Below are positions 43,549 through 53,199 of a stretch of DNA of 64,000 nt, in pieces. This DNA is from DATFVJ01 sp963727015 (lineage in GTDB: Bacteria > Actinomycetota > Actinomycetes > Streptosporangiales > Streptosporangiaceae): positions 248,001 to 312,000 of the forward strand of contig CAVSEV010000007.1 in NCBI GenBank assembly GCA_963727015.1, given 5' to 3'. Positions within the stretch are counted from its first letter, which is position 1. Every line of letters starts with the position of its first letter. The notes under the pieces were generated by a model, which did no database searches, was not told where the DNA came from, and saw only the letters and a list, made by a program, of their open reading frames with translations. The position numbers and the translations under genes are program-made.

Positions 43549-43917
43549 CAGCCGGATACTACTTCGCCTGGGGAAGCAGCCCGCCGCGAGCATGCGTAAG
43601 GTGCTCACGGCTCCGGTCCCGGGCAGGCACCGGATCCTCCTGTCGCTTCATAAAGCGCTCGCAACAGCCCAAGCCAGCCGGTAAAGCGAACATCCGCGGC
43701 CTGCCGCCCCTGGCTCCAGGCCCGCACCGGAGATTACCGACAGTCGGCCAGCCGGAGGATCAACCTGTCCATCTGTATCCGGATCTCCACCAGCTCATCG
43801 TCGTGGCACCGGCGGCCGCTGACATCGGCCAGCGCCGATGTTGACACGCTCGCGGCCCGCGCATGGTTGGGGGGACGCATTCACGCAACTGCGCCCCAGG
43901 CGGCGCACGAAGGAGCC

Positions 43918-44382
43918 ATGGTGACAACGCGAACCTCACCAGCCCAGACCCTGGGCCGCCAAGAGAAAAGCCCGGCCTTCCGCGCCGTCAGATGGCTGGT
44001 CGGCGCCTACCTTGTCCTGAGCATCCTCACCGTCGCGGCGATCATCACCCTGTCAGATGTCGCCCCGGACCTGGTGACCCCGCAGGCGTCGGTTCGCGGC
44101 ATCATCGTCGCCGCGACCTCGGTCCTGACCTTTGTCTTCGCCAACCGTGCGGCCAGGGGCAGCGAGCGCGCGCTGCTCCGTCTGCGCATCGCCGTCGCGG
44201 TCATCCTTATCGCAATCGGCGCCGTGCTGGTCTTCCTGCCCTTGCCGCTGTGGATGATCATCGAGCAAGCCGCCTGCGGAGCCTTGCTGGCCGCCACAGC
44301 CATCATCATCTTCGGCCAGGGTGGTCGTACTGCTGAGAAGAACACGCCGTCCAGCGAACAGGAACGCTCAGCAGCATCATGA
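43918..44382 (+). CDS. Small four-helix membrane protein of unknown function
   Basis: A 154-residue protein. Four hydrophobic segments are visible: AVRWLVGAYLVLSILTVAAI, then a stretch around SVRGIIVAATSVLTFVFA, ALLRLRIAVAVILIAIGAVL and WMIIEQAACGALLAATAIII. Charged N- and C-terminal tails are short. ATG 43918 is preceded closely by AAGGAG, the best ribosome site nearby; an upstream in-frame GTG/ATG would add 17 residues with no support. I do not recognise the family. Helix pairs with Arg between them suggest a simple membrane component rather than a transporter with polar sites. Confidence 0.75.
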   Translation: MVTTRTSPAQTLGRQEKSPAFRAVRWLVGAYLVLSILTVAAIITLSDVAPDLVTPQASVRGIIVAATSVLTFVFANRAARGSERALLRLRIAVAVILIAIGAVLVFLPLPLWMIIEQAACGALLAATAIIIFGQGGRTAEKNTPSSEQERSAAS

Positions 44383-44754
44383 ACGGCCTGCTCCGTCCTG
44401 CGGCCGTGCCTGACCCGCTCCGCGGCCACTCCCGTCAGCGCCGGCCGCTCGCCGACGTCAACGGGGCCGGCGCGACCATCGCACACCCGTGCCGTCACGA
44501 CGAGGACCAGGCAATCAAGGAGAACCCGGCTGTGCTCACCCTGGCGGTCCTCGTGACGGCTTCCCAGCGCGGCGCCCGGCTGCATCGCCCCAGCCGCGAT
44601 GCGGATTGCGTGGCCACGATCCCCGAAGGCGCCCGGCCGGGGCTCCGGCGCGTCGAAGCCACTCGGACCTTCACCGCCTCACGATCATCGCCGGCGGCGA
44701 GATCTCCGCCGTCTCCGCTTGACCACAACAGTCAGGCCGACGCCATCGAGATCA

Positions 44755-44935
44755 TCGAAACGCCCCCGCGCTCCTCGGGCGAACGCGATCTGCGAGCACC
44801 TCGTCGGCACACTGCGGCGCGAGCTGCTCGACCGATCCTGATTGCCTGCCGTCGTCGGCCTCGAGGAACGACGGACTACATGCAAACCGGTCCTCGGCGG
44901 CCTCATCCACGAGTACCACCACGCCGCCTGAAATG
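44755..44935 (+). mobile_element. Integrase-core (rve) transposase fragment
   Basis: The reading RAPRANAICEHLVGTLRREL is the widely conserved end-block of IS3/IS481-type integrase cores, containing the last catalytic Glu region (usually RAPRANAICERIVGTLRREL). A stop and frame change follow, with LIHEYHHAA resembling the family's AEYxxHYN. No N-terminal core is left upstream. It is a small IS relic between the membrane protein and the toxin-antitoxin pair. Confidence 0.6.
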
Positions 44936-45074
44936 GAGCCGAATACCCGCTGTTCAGAGCCCGAATCCCATTTCCGAGCAGTATAGCCGCGGATCGCGAG
45001 CGCCCTGCGGTGGCGCTCCTCGCGCGCCTGCGCGGCCCGCCCTTGAAGCACCGGCAGTGAGAGCAGGCCCGACG

Positions 45075-45518
45075 TCAGTTCGTCATGTTGATGACCACAA
45101 CGTCCAAGCCAGGGATGCGGTCGAAATGCCGGATGTTGGCTGTTCCGACGCGCCATCCAGCGGTGATGGCGGTGGCCGCGACGAGCCGGTCGTGCGCCCC
45201 TACGTCTGTCCCTGCCATGGCCAGTCCTGCCCAAAGCCGCGCGTGTGCGCGTGCTGCCAGCAGGTCGAAGGCGAACGGGGGAAACGCGGCCAGCACCCCC
45301 TCGACGAATGCTTCCCGGCGTGCGCGGTGCTCCAGCGTTGCCCGGTGCACGCCGTGCAGCAGTTCCGACGCCGTAATAGCAGCAATCCCCACCTCTTCCG
45401 TGGGCCCGAGCTGCTCTTCCAGGCGCCTGCTGACCTCGTCCATGCCCGTCGCTGCGGGCAAGCAGCGGATGCCGCGCTCCAGCTCGATGAAAACGGTTGT
45501 GTCTAGGAGGGTGCCCAT
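45075..45518 (-). CDS. PIN-domain ribonuclease toxin (VapC-like)
   Basis: A 147-residue PIN-domain protein. The acidic triad or tetrad is visible: Asp in LLDTTVFIELERG, Glu in AITASELLHGVHRAT, and Asp in GTDVGAHDRLVAATAITAG, with ANIRHFDRIPGL at the end. Members cut RNA (often initiator tRNA or rRNA). Its start overlaps the antitoxin gene by 16 bases, the usual toxin-antitoxin arrangement. A GGAGGG-type sequence precedes the start. The pair sits among decayed mobile sequence. All catalytic residues look present. Confidence 0.9.
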   Translation of the reverse strand: MGTLLDTTVFIELERGIRCLPAATGMDEVSRRLEEQLGPTEEVGIAAITASELLHGVHRATLEHRARREAFVEGVLAAFPPFAFDLLAARAHARLWAGLAMAGTDVGAHDRLVAATAITAGWRVGTANIRHFDRIPGLDVVVINMTN

Positions 45519-45790
45519 GGATTGTCCGGGGAGGGTCCCACGTCGCCGAGGACGGCCTCCATGTCCTCAGCGAATCCAGGATCGGGTGGCGCTACGCTGG
45601 CCAGCAGCCCCAGTGCCTCCCGCAGCGGCCTTCCGCGGCGGGCAGGGTGTGAGATCGCGGCACGATCGTCTGGGTGAACGATGACATAGGCCGGCCGCTC
45701 GCGGTTGACCACTACTACCTGCTCATGACGGGCGACGGCCTCCCGCGCACGGCGGGGGATCCGGACTTCCTCTGCCCTGATCGTGGTCAT
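45503..45790 (-). CDS. Phd/YefM-like antitoxin
   Basis: A 95-residue antitoxin. The N-terminal half resembles Phd/YefM DNA-binding domains: MTTIRAEEVRIPRRAREAVA, then HEQVVVVNRERPAYVIVHPD. The acidic C-terminal half (PPDPGFAEDMEAVLGDVG) probably wraps the toxin. It overlaps the PIN toxin gene downstream by 16 bases, so both are made together, antitoxin first. An inverted repeat 24-47 bases upstream of its start fits autoregulation. Family assignment is by pattern. Confidence 0.82.
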   Translation of the reverse strand: MTTIRAEEVRIPRRAREAVARHEQVVVVNRERPAYVIVHPDDRAAISHPARRGRPLREALGLLASVAPPDPGFAEDMEAVLGDVGPSPDNPWAPS

Positions 45791-45810
45791 GGCTCCAGGG
45801 TACCATGTAA

Positions 45811-45837
45811 ACCGTACGGAAACGTTCGGAACCGTAC
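45811..45837. promoter_or_regulatory. Probable toxin-antitoxin operator
   Basis: GTACGG (45814-45819) and CCGTAC (45832-45837) are inverse copies 12 bases apart, and ACCGTAC also repeats directly exactly 20 bases apart (45811 and 45831). This sits upstream of the antitoxin start, where Phd-type proteins bind. Confidence 0.55.
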
Positions 45838-45893
45838 TGACTTGCAGGCATCACAGATGATGCAATCTTCCCAGCCAGCACAGATGCCAGCGG

Positions 45894-46564
45894 TCAGACC
45901 CGAGTCCTACCGCTCCGCTGGGCTTTAGCGCCCAGCCCTGCGTTGTCGAAACGCTGGATCAGGCTGGGCTTGCGGAGGTGTTGTTCACGAAGTTGCCGGA
46001 ATCGCCGGTCGAACGCGTTTGCCGTCGCTATCCGTTCGGCAAGTGCCTGCAGGCCCAGCAGGACGGCGATTGCCGCGTCGTATTCGCGCGGTTTTTTGCT
46101 GCTGATGAGCGAGTCCACGTGCTGCCAGGCTTGCTCCTCCCGCAGCGCCAGGGCATCCAGGCGCTGCTCACGGGCGGCGGCCGTGCGCGCTTGGCGGGCC
46201 ATTTCCTGGGGCTTCCGCTCCGCTGCGACCCGTTCCCGTTCCTCGCGCTGGGCGCTCACCGCGTCCCGGAGCTCCCCGGCCGTACGCGTTCCGGCATCGG
46301 AAGGCGTGCTGCCCGGGGACCGTTCAGCCCGGAAGCGACGCTGCGGAACCGCCTGCACCTGGCTGTGCCGTGCAGGTGCTCGATGAACCGGGGAAGCGGC
46401 TGCCTCCAAGGTTCTTGGCCGTGGTTGTCGAGCTTGCCGAGCGTCCTGGGGTTCAGGCCAAGCTCACGCGCCAGCTGAACCTGGGCATGAGAGAGCCGGT
46501 GCCGTCGGCGCGCGTCTTCCCAGGCCTGCAGCCTCGGCGGGAGGACCGGTGGTTTCCTGCTCAC
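45894..46564 (-). pseudogene. HTH-like actinobacterial protein of unknown function, frameshifted
   Basis: The first frame (46564 to about 46360) reads KPPVLPPRLQAWEDARRRHR, then LSHAQVQLARELGLNPRTLG and LPRFIEHLHG, a helix-turn-helix-like block common in actinobacterial accessory regions. The continuation (to 45894) is in another frame: RDAVSAQREERERVAAERKP, then DSLISSKKPREYDAAIAVLL and FDRRFRQLREQHLRKPSLIQ. It looks coiled-coil and highly charged. A single indel near 46360 would join them into one protein of about 220 residues. Function unknown; I know the front block only as a recurring uncharacterised pattern. Confidence 0.6.
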
Positions 46565-46569
46565 GCTAA

Positions 46570-46923
46570 CTAATCAGGCCAGCCAGTGACGGTAGGCGTC
46601 GATCCACTCCGCGCCCTCGGGACGCGGCACCGGAAGCGGGAGGTCGAGGAGCGTCCTCCTCCTCCGCCGCTTCCGGCAGCGCGGTCACCGCCCCGGCCGG
46701 CTCCCGTGCTGCGAGCCGCACGGGCGGCCTCGATGAAGGCCGCCTCAGTCCAGAACCCACCAGGGCCGGCTGACCAGCCGGCAGGAATCATCGCCTTTGC
46801 TTTCACCGAGCGGTCCGCGGCGGTGAAGGCCCGTATCTCCGCGCGCCAAGCGAACGGCTCGCTCTCGAGCGGCCGGCCCTCGACAGAACGCAGGGTCCAC
46901 ACCAAGCGGCCGAGATTCGTCAA
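46570..46923 (-). CDS. Hypothetical protein, possible partner of the HTH-like gene
   Basis: A 117-residue reading ending six bases before the HTH-like gene on the same strand. The first 70 residues look protein-like: TNLGRLVWTLRSVEGRPLES, then EPFAWRAEIRAFTAADRSVK and SAGPGGFWTEAAFIEAARAA. The rest is Gly/Ser/Arg-rich and may be out of frame. No family is recognised. Close spacing suggests a two-gene unit, perhaps with a later indel here as well. Confidence 0.45.
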   Translation of the reverse strand: MTNLGRLVWTLRSVEGRPLESEPFAWRAEIRAFTAADRSVKAKAMIPAGWSAGPGGFWTEAAFIEAARAARSTGAGRGGDRAAGSGGGGGRSSTSRFRCRVPRARSGSTPTVTGWPD

Positions 46924-47192
46924 ACCGTCCGCCCGATGGTCTCGGCAAGATGGCCTGCTCCAGGATCGGAGTTGGGCCGCCTCCGTGACGGGACGCCGAC
47001 GCCGGCGCGCCTAAACCAGCACCCAACGACGCGCCAACACTACTTCGGGGGACGCAGCGGCACGACGCTGCGCCCCTGCGAGCGAGCAGCTGAGGGGATG
47101 AACCCGCGCGCAGACCAGGGACGCGCCTCCCACAAGCTGTGCGCGGCTGCCGGTGTGTATTTGTGGCCGGGTGCGACCGTGCGCCTGGCGGG
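46924..47192. other. Short intergenic gap
   Basis: No gene or motif is supported between the hypothetical protein and the SDR pseudogene. Confidence 0.5.
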
Positions 47193-48025
47193 TCAGCGCG
47201 GCGGGCAGATCCGCTGTTCGTAGGCGGCGCGCTCGGGGGCGCCGAGCGCGGCGAGCACGACCCGGTCGGCGTGCAGGAGCCGCAGCGCGGGCTCACCGAC
47301 GGCCCGGGGGAGCAGGCGTTTGACCGTGTAGTGCATCGCGGCGAGCCGGTGCGGTACGAACACGTCGAACCGTGGACGGCGCAGCGTGTGGATAATGGCG
47401 GCGGCCACCGTCTCGGCGGGGATGGGTTTCATCAGCCGGGGAGCCTCGAAGCCGGCGGTCATGTCGGTGCGGACGAGGGGAATCACCGCGCAGGAGATAT
47501 CCACGCCAGTGCCGCGCAGCTCGGCGCGGACCGCCTCCGACAGGCCGATCACCCCGTATTTGGTGGCGCTGTAGGTGGCGGCGCCGGGCATGCCGACGAT
47601 GCCGGCCGCGGAGGAGACGTTGACGATGTGCCCAGCGCCGCGGGGGCGCATCCGGCGTACCGCTTCCCGGGTGCCGTGGATCACTCCGTGCAGGTTGATC
47701 TCCAGCTGGCGGGTGGTCGCGGTGTCCGGCTCGTCGGCCAGCGGGGACACCAGCAGCACCGCCGCGTTGTTGATCAGAATGTCTAACGGCCGAGGGTGTG
47801 CTCGACGTCGTCGAAGGCTGCGGTGAAGGCGGGGCGGTCGGCCACGTCGAGGCGCACGGCGCTGGCCTGCCCGCCGATCCGCTCGGCGGTAACGGTGGCG
47901 GCCTGGCCATCGACGTCGCTGACCACAACGCGGACGCCGGCTGCGGCCAGCGCGCGGGCGGTGGCCGCTCCGATCCCACGGGCGCCGCCGGTGACAAGCG
48001 CGACCCGCCCGCCCAGCCGCCGGGT
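47193..48025 (-). pseudogene. Short-chain dehydrogenase/reductase, one frameshift
   Basis: The N-terminal Rossmann part, VALVTGGARGIGAATARALA, then SDVDGQAATVTAERIGGQAS and ADRPAFTAAFDDVEHTLGR, lies in one frame. There a one-base loss at about 47785 gives a stop. The natural continuation (LDILINNAA, then VNVSSAAGIVGMPGAATYSA, TKYGVIGLSEAVRAEL) is in another frame. The catalytic Ser-Tyr-Lys is present in the second part (SS, YSATK). No start codon is seen before LGGRVALVTGG. The C-terminal extension of about 70 residues is long for the family. Substrate not predicted. Confidence 0.85.
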
Positions 48026-48583
48026 CCGCCGGTCACGGTGTCCTTCCGCGGGCGGCTTCTGAAATCACGGCTGCAACGGTAGCCTTCGATGGCGCAGCAG
48101 GCAATCGGGGATGGCTTCCCCCGCGAGGTCGCAGGATGCGCCTGGAAGCACGGTTCTCAAAGCGCAGCCGGGCGATCACGGCCGCCGTATGCCGGCTCCG
48201 CCGCCTCCTGCAACAGCACGGCAACCACCGCGGACCGCAGACACTACCGGCATCTCCGCGACGTCGCTTCGTGCGGAAACGCGGCCATGTCAAGGATCAA
48301 GACCTGATGAGTCGATGACTTCGCGCTCCAGCCATCACCTCGGCGAGATCATCTGCTGATTGTGGCTATCGACAACGATCACAACCGGCCAGCTGGACGT
48401 GAGTGGCATGGTGCGCTTCGGCTGGTTGAATCGGTATGACAGATAGTCCATCCCACCCATGACGAGGACGCCGCCCCTGGCTCCGGGGACAGCGCGGGGT
48501 ATGGCGTGGTGGCGTAACCGTCTCTTAGCGCGGCCGATCGGATTGCCACCAATTGGGGCTGGCGCCGGGCGACGGGGAGGCGA
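48026..48583. other. 558-base gap without a supported gene
   Basis: Short readings on both strands show no family motif. The right end forms the leader of the next LAL gene, with a GGGGAGG ribosome site at 48574-48580. Confidence 0.5.
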
Positions 48584-51424
48584 GTGTTGACCTTTTCCGA
48601 CAGCAGCCTGCCGTCTGCTGCCGCGCCTATCGGCAGGGGGGTGTTTGTTGGCCGGGCGGGTGAGTTGGCGGTGCTGGACGAAGCGGCGGCGGCGGTACGC
48701 CGCGGCGAGCCCAAGGTGGTGCTGGTCGAGGGGGAGGCGGGCGCCGGCAAGTCGACACTGCTGGCACGGTTCGCGTCACGGCTGGCCGACGTGGTGGTGC
48801 TACGGGCCAGCGGCGACGAGGCGGAGCTGTTGCTGCCGTACGGGGTTGTGGATCAGCTGGTGGCCAGCGCCCGGGGGGCGGGAGGCCGCCCGCCGGGGTT
48901 GCTGGCCGCGGAGCTGAGCGGCGGGGTGGACCCGCTGGCGGTGGGCGCCGACCTGGTGGTGTGGCTGGGCCAATTCCAGAAGATGATGGTGCTGGCGGTG
49001 ATCGATGACCTGCAGTGGGCGGATGGGCTGTCGGCGCGAGCATTGCTGTTCGCGCTGCGCCGTCTGCAGGCGGACCGGGTGCTGGTGGTGGTGTCGGCCC
49101 GCCCTGGCGAGCTGGCCCGGCTGGGCGAGGGCTGGCAGCGTTTCCTAGCGGGGGACCACCGGGCCGACCGGGTCCGCCTGGGCGGTCTAGGCCCAGAGGA
49201 CGTGGTGACGCTGGGCCGGGCGCTGGGGGCCGGGGAGCTGCCGCGACGCGCCGTTGACTCTCTGCTGGAGGAGACGGGCGGTAACCCGCTGTACTGCCGG
49301 GCGGTCCTGGAGGAGTTCGGGGCCGGCGGCCTTGATGTTGAGCGGCTGGGCGGGGCGCTGGGTGTGCCGCGTTCGCTGGCCGGGGTGGTGCTGCTGCGGG
49401 TGGGCGCGCTGAGCGCAGCGGCCCGGGAGCTGGTGGTGGCGGCAGCGGCGCTGGGCGATCACTGCGAGCTCGCAACGGCGGCCGCGCTGGCGAATCTGGG
49501 TGATCCGCTGCCGGGGCTGGGGGAGGCGGTGGCAGCGGGGATCTTGGCAGAGCGGCCGGGTCGGGCCGGGGCTGGGATCGGGTTCACCCATTTGCTGGTG
49601 CGGCGGGCAGTGTATGGCGATCTGGGTCCGGCCCGGCGGCGCCAGTTGCACGAGCGGGCGGCGGGCTTGGTGGGCCGGGACGGGGCGCTGGGGCATCGGG
49701 TGGCGGCGGCGGCCGGCCCGGACGATGGGCTGGCCTGCGAGCTTGAGGCGGCCGGCCAGGAAGCGCGCCGCCTGGGCCGGGCGGCGCATGCGGCGGCCTG
49801 GCTAGCGCAGGCGGCGGCGGTCAGCAGCGACCCGGGGGCGGCCGATCGCCGCCTGCTGGACGCGCTGGAGATCCTGGTCCTTTATGGCGAGGTGGCCGAG
49901 GCGGAGGTACTTGCGGCCCGGGTGGGGGCGGCCGGGCCGGGCGCGCGGCGCAGCGGCATGCTGGGCGCGCTGGATGTCCTCGCCGGCCGGGCCGCTGCGG
50001 CCGAGGCCCGGCTGCTGGAGGCGTGGCAGGCCCACGACCCAGCCAGGGAAGCGGCCGTAGGCGCCGCGGCCGCCCACTGGCTTGCGGCGCTCTGCCTGGT
50101 CACGGGCCGGATCCCGGAGGCGATCGGATGGGGCGAGCGGGCGGCCGCGGTCAGCGCCGCCCCGGCCGCCGTGCGCCACGAAGCCCTGGGCGTGGTGGCG
50201 ATCGCCCTTGTTGCTGATGGGCGGGGACCTGAGGGCCTGGCCCGGCTGGCGTTCCTGCCCGCCGCCCCGTCCGAGGTGCCGCGGGACGACACCGGCACGC
50301 TCGTGCAGCGAGGCATGGCCAGGGTGCTGGCCGAGGACCTGGCGGGGGCGGTCGCCGACCTTTCCATCGCGGCGGCGAGGCTGCGTGCCGGTGTCCCGCT
50401 GCGCACCGCCAGCGAGTGCCTGTGCTACCTGGCGGGCGCCGAGTGGCGCCTTGGATCCTGGGACGACGCCATGGTGCACGCAGAACTGGCCGTCTCGCTC
50501 GCCCACGACGCCGACCGAGTGCCGGACTTCAGCTTGGTGCACAGCGTTGCCGCTATTGTTCCCGCGCTGCGCGGCAACTGGGAGGTGGCCAGCGCGCACG
50601 TCGGGCTGGCCACGCAGGCCGGCCACGCTTCCGGCGCTCCGGGGCCGATGGCCGCGGCCGCCGTCGCCCGGGCATTTCTGGCCATGGCCCGGGGCGATCT
50701 GGAGGGCGTCGTCGCCGCCACCGCAGCCGTTCGCGCCACGGGCAGGGCGGAGTTCCTGGGCCGCCTGAGCGGCCTGGTCCGCTACGACTGGCGAATTCTT
50801 GAGACCGACGCGCTCATCGGCCTGGGCCGCCTGGACGAGGGCGGTACGGTTCTGGCCGAGCTGGAGGCGGCCCTGTCCCCGGCCGACCCGGCGTCGGCCA
50901 TGGTGGCCGCCGCCCGGCTGAGTGGCGAACTGGCCACCGCGGCCGGCCATCAGGCCGCCGCGGCCGCGGCGTTCGAGACTGCCTGGCGCCGCGCCCAGGG
51001 CCTGCGGATGCCACTGGCGTTGGCTCAGCTGGAGATCTCCGACGGCCGTCGGCTGCGCGCCGCCGGCCAGCCGCAGGCGGCGGTCGCCCGGCTGCGGTCC
51101 GCACGGCAGCGCCTGATCACCCTGGGCGCACGGCCCTGCCTGCAGGCCTGCGACCTGGAGCTGGCCGCCACCGCCGCGCCCGCCGGACCGCTAACCGTGC
51201 TCGCCGCGCCCGGCCTTACCCCGGCCGAGCAGGCGGTCGCCCGCCTCGTCGCGACCGGTCGCACCAACCGCCAAGCGGCGGGCGAGCTGTATGTCAGCGT
51301 CAAGACTGTCGAGTACCACCTCGGGAACATCTTCGCCAAGCTCGGCATCCGATCCCGCAAAGATCTCATCGCCCGCATCGGCGCCCCCGAGCCCGGCCCG
51401 GACCACAACCAGGGTCAAACCTAG
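48584..51424 (+). CDS. LAL (large ATP-binding LuxR) transcriptional regulator
   Basis: A 946-residue STAND-type regulator. The N-terminal AAA module carries Walker A VLVEGEAGAGKSTLLARFAS (about 46-65), a Walker B-like LAVIDDLQWADGLSARALLF, and the sensor GGNPLYCRAVLEEFG. A long TPR-like helical region follows (about 360-850). The C-terminal LuxR HTH reads LTPAEQAVARLVATGRTNRQ, then YVSVKTVEYHLGNIFAKLGI. ATP/ADP switching and oligomerisation on a ligand or partner activate such proteins. GTG 48584 is chosen for the GGGGAGG four bases before it. The gene precedes a GMC oxidoreductase, a possible target. It is intact, unlike three other LAL relatives in this window. Confidence 0.92.
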   Translation: MLTFSDSSLPSAAAPIGRGVFVGRAGELAVLDEAAAAVRRGEPKVVLVEGEAGAGKSTLLARFASRLADVVVLRASGDEAELLLPYGVVDQLVASARGAGGRPPGLLAAELSGGVDPLAVGADLVVWLGQFQKMMVLAVIDDLQWADGLSARALLFALRRLQADRVLVVVSARPGELARLGEGWQRFLAGDHRADRVRLGGLGPEDVVTLGRALGAGELPRRAVDSLLEETGGNPLYCRAVLEEFGAGGLDVERLGGALGVPRSLAGVVLLRVGALSAAARELVVAAAALGDHCELATAAALANLGDPLPGLGEAVAAGILAERPGRAGAGIGFTHLLVRRAVYGDLGPARRRQLHERAAGLVGRDGALGHRVAAAAGPDDGLACELEAAGQEARRLGRAAHAAAWLAQAAAVSSDPGAADRRLLDALEILVLYGEVAEAEVLAARVGAAGPGARRSGMLGALDVLAGRAAAAEARLLEAWQAHDPAREAAVGAAAAHWLAALCLVTGRIPEAIGWGERAAAVSAAPAAVRHEALGVVAIALVADGRGPEGLARLAFLPAAPSEVPRDDTGTLVQRGMARVLAEDLAGAVADLSIAAARLRAGVPLRTASECLCYLAGAEWRLGSWDDAMVHAELAVSLAHDADRVPDFSLVHSVAAIVPALRGNWEVASAHVGLATQAGHASGAPGPMAAAAVARAFLAMARGDLEGVVAATAAVRATGRAEFLGRLSGLVRYDWRILETDALIGLGRLDEGGTVLAELEAALSPADPASAMVAAARLSGELATAAGHQAAAAAAFETAWRRAQGLRMPLALAQLEISDGRRLRAAGQPQAAVARLRSARQRLITLGARPCLQACDLELAATAAPAGPLTVLAAPGLTPAEQAVARLVATGRTNRQAAGELYVSVKTVEYHLGNIFAKLGIRSRKDLIARIGAPEPGPDHNQGQT

Positions 51425-51585
51425 GGGCACACCCCAGGGACACGGCCTCAGCAGGCAGGTGACGATGACCGAGTGACCCCAACCTCATCGGAAAACTGGC
51501 CTCGCGCGGGGCCTCCAAGGTCGGGTGCCGGGTGCCACACCGCTTGTTCTACGGCCAACTGCAGAATTCGGTCCGGGAGATGCAC

Positions 51586-53199
51586 GTGAGTGATCAGGAC
51601 TCCTTCGATTATGTGATCGTCGGCGCCGGGAGTGCCGGGTGTGTGCTGGCTACCCGGCTGTCCGAGGACCCGGCGGTGTCGGTGCTGCTGCTGGAGGCGG
51701 GCCCGCCGGCCGACGCGGACGAGATCCGCATCCCGGCCGCGTCCTTTCTCCTGTACAAGACCCGCTGGGACTGGAACTACACGACGGTCGGGCAGAAGCA
51801 GCTCGGCGGCCGGCGGGTGTACTGGCCGCGGATGAAGGCGCTCGGTGGCTGTTCGGCGATGAACGCGATGGTCTACATGCGGGGAAACCGGGCCGACTAC
51901 GACGGCTGGCGTGACGAGTGTGGCGCGACCGGCTGGGGATATGCGGATGTGCTGCCGTATTTCGTCCGTTCGGAGGGCAACACCCGGCTCGGCGGGCCTT
52001 ACCACGGGCGGACGGGCCCGGTGCATGTCGAGGACCGCCGCTACACCCACGAGCTGTCCCGGGCGTGGGTGGAGGCGGCGGTCGCGTGGGGGCTCACGCC
52101 GACCAGTGACTTCAACGGCGCCACGCAGGAGGGCGCCGGGCTGTATCAGGTCTTCTGCAAGCGGGGGCGCCGCTGGTCGGCCGCGGACGCCTACCTGAAC
52201 CCTGCCCTGGAGCGGCCCAATCTCGTGGTCCGAACCGGCGCGCAGGCCACCCGGATCGTGCTGGACGGCGCGCGCGCCACCGGTGTGCGGTACCGCTGGC
52301 AGGGCACAGGCCAGACCGCACACGCCGGCGCCGAGGTGCTGCTGGCTGGGGGTGCGGTCAACTCGCCGCAGCTGCTGATGCTGTCCGGTATCGGCCCGGC
52401 CGCGCATCTGCGCGAGCTCGGCATCGGCGTCGTCGCCGACCTGCCGGTCGGCGAGAACCTGCAGGACCATCCCTTCGTGCCGCTGATCTGGCACACCCGC
52501 GGCACCACCGACCTGGCCGAGTTCGTCACGCCGGGCCGGATCGCCCAGTGTCTGCTGCTCGGCCGTGGCCCGCTGACCTCGAACGGCGCCGAGGCCGGCG
52601 CGTTCCTCGCCAGCCGCGCGGGCCTGCCCGCCCCCGACATCCAGGTGCACATGGTACCGGCCGGCTTTTACGACAACGGCCTGCGGGAACCGACCGGCCG
52701 GATGGTCACTACCGGCGCCACCCTGGTCGCCGTGGCCAGCCGCGGACGCCTGCGGCTGGCCACGGCCGACCCGCTGTGGCGGCCGGAGATCGACGCGGGT
52801 TACTTCGACAATCCGGCCGATCTGGACGCGATGCTGACCGGCTGCCGGGCTCTTCTTGAGATCCCCGGCCAGGCCCCGATGAGCAGGCTGGTCGGCGGCC
52901 CATTCCTGCCCGCGGGCGGGCGTGACAGCGCCGACGAACAGCTGCTCGGCCACATCCGGGAGTGGGCCCAGACGCTTTACCACCCGGTCGGCACCTGCGC
53001 GATGGGCACCGGGGAGACCGCCGTCGTAGACCCGCAGCTCCGGGTCTACGGGACCGAGGGCCTGCGGGTGGTCGATGCCTCGGTGATGCCGACCATCCCG
53101 CGCGGCAACACCAACGCGCCCACCATCATGATCGCGGAGAAGGCCGCCGACCTCATCCGCGGCACGTCTCCTCTCACCGCGAAGGAGCCGGCATCATGA
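51586..53199 (+). CDS. GMC-family FAD oxidoreductase (choline dehydrogenase-like)
   Basis: A 537-residue GMC oxidoreductase. The FAD loop is FDYVIVGAGSAGCVLATRLS, GMC signature 1 is WPRMKALGGCSAMNAMVYMR, and signature 2 is GGAVNSPQLLMLSGIGPA. The C-terminal active-site His/Asn pair is in LYHPVGTCAMGTG and PRGNTNAPTIMIAEKAADLI. It oxidises alcohols such as choline at FAD. GTG 51586 has GGGAG six bases before it; ATG 51580 is the alternative. The stop overlaps the start of an aldehyde dehydrogenase gene (ATGA), as in betaine-synthesis pairs, but that partner is broken. True substrate not determined. Confidence 0.92.
   Translation: MSDQDSFDYVIVGAGSAGCVLATRLSEDPAVSVLLLEAGPPADADEIRIPAASFLLYKTRWDWNYTTVGQKQLGGRRVYWPRMKALGGCSAMNAMVYMRGNRADYDGWRDECGATGWGYADVLPYFVRSEGNTRLGGPYHGRTGPVHVEDRRYTHELSRAWVEAAVAWGLTPTSDFNGATQEGAGLYQVFCKRGRRWSAADAYLNPALERPNLVVRTGAQATRIVLDGARATGVRYRWQGTGQTAHAGAEVLLAGGAVNSPQLLMLSGIGPAAHLRELGIGVVADLPVGENLQDHPFVPLIWHTRGTTDLAEFVTPGRIAQCLLLGRGPLTSNGAEAGAFLASRAGLPAPDIQVHMVPAGFYDNGLREPTGRMVTTGATLVAVASRGRLRLATADPLWRPEIDAGYFDNPADLDAMLTGCRALLEIPGQAPMSRLVGGPFLPAGGRDSADEQLLGHIREWAQTLYHPVGTCAMGTGETAVVDPQLRVYGTEGLRVVDASVMPTIPRGNTNAPTIMIAEKAADLIRGTSPLTAKEPAS

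Noticed and set aside
44379..45506. Plus-strand reading of 375 codons spanning the toxin gene
   Set aside because: It overlaps the PIN-domain gene on the other strand completely in its second half and shows no consistent family; only the short integrase block inside is meaningful, and in another frame.
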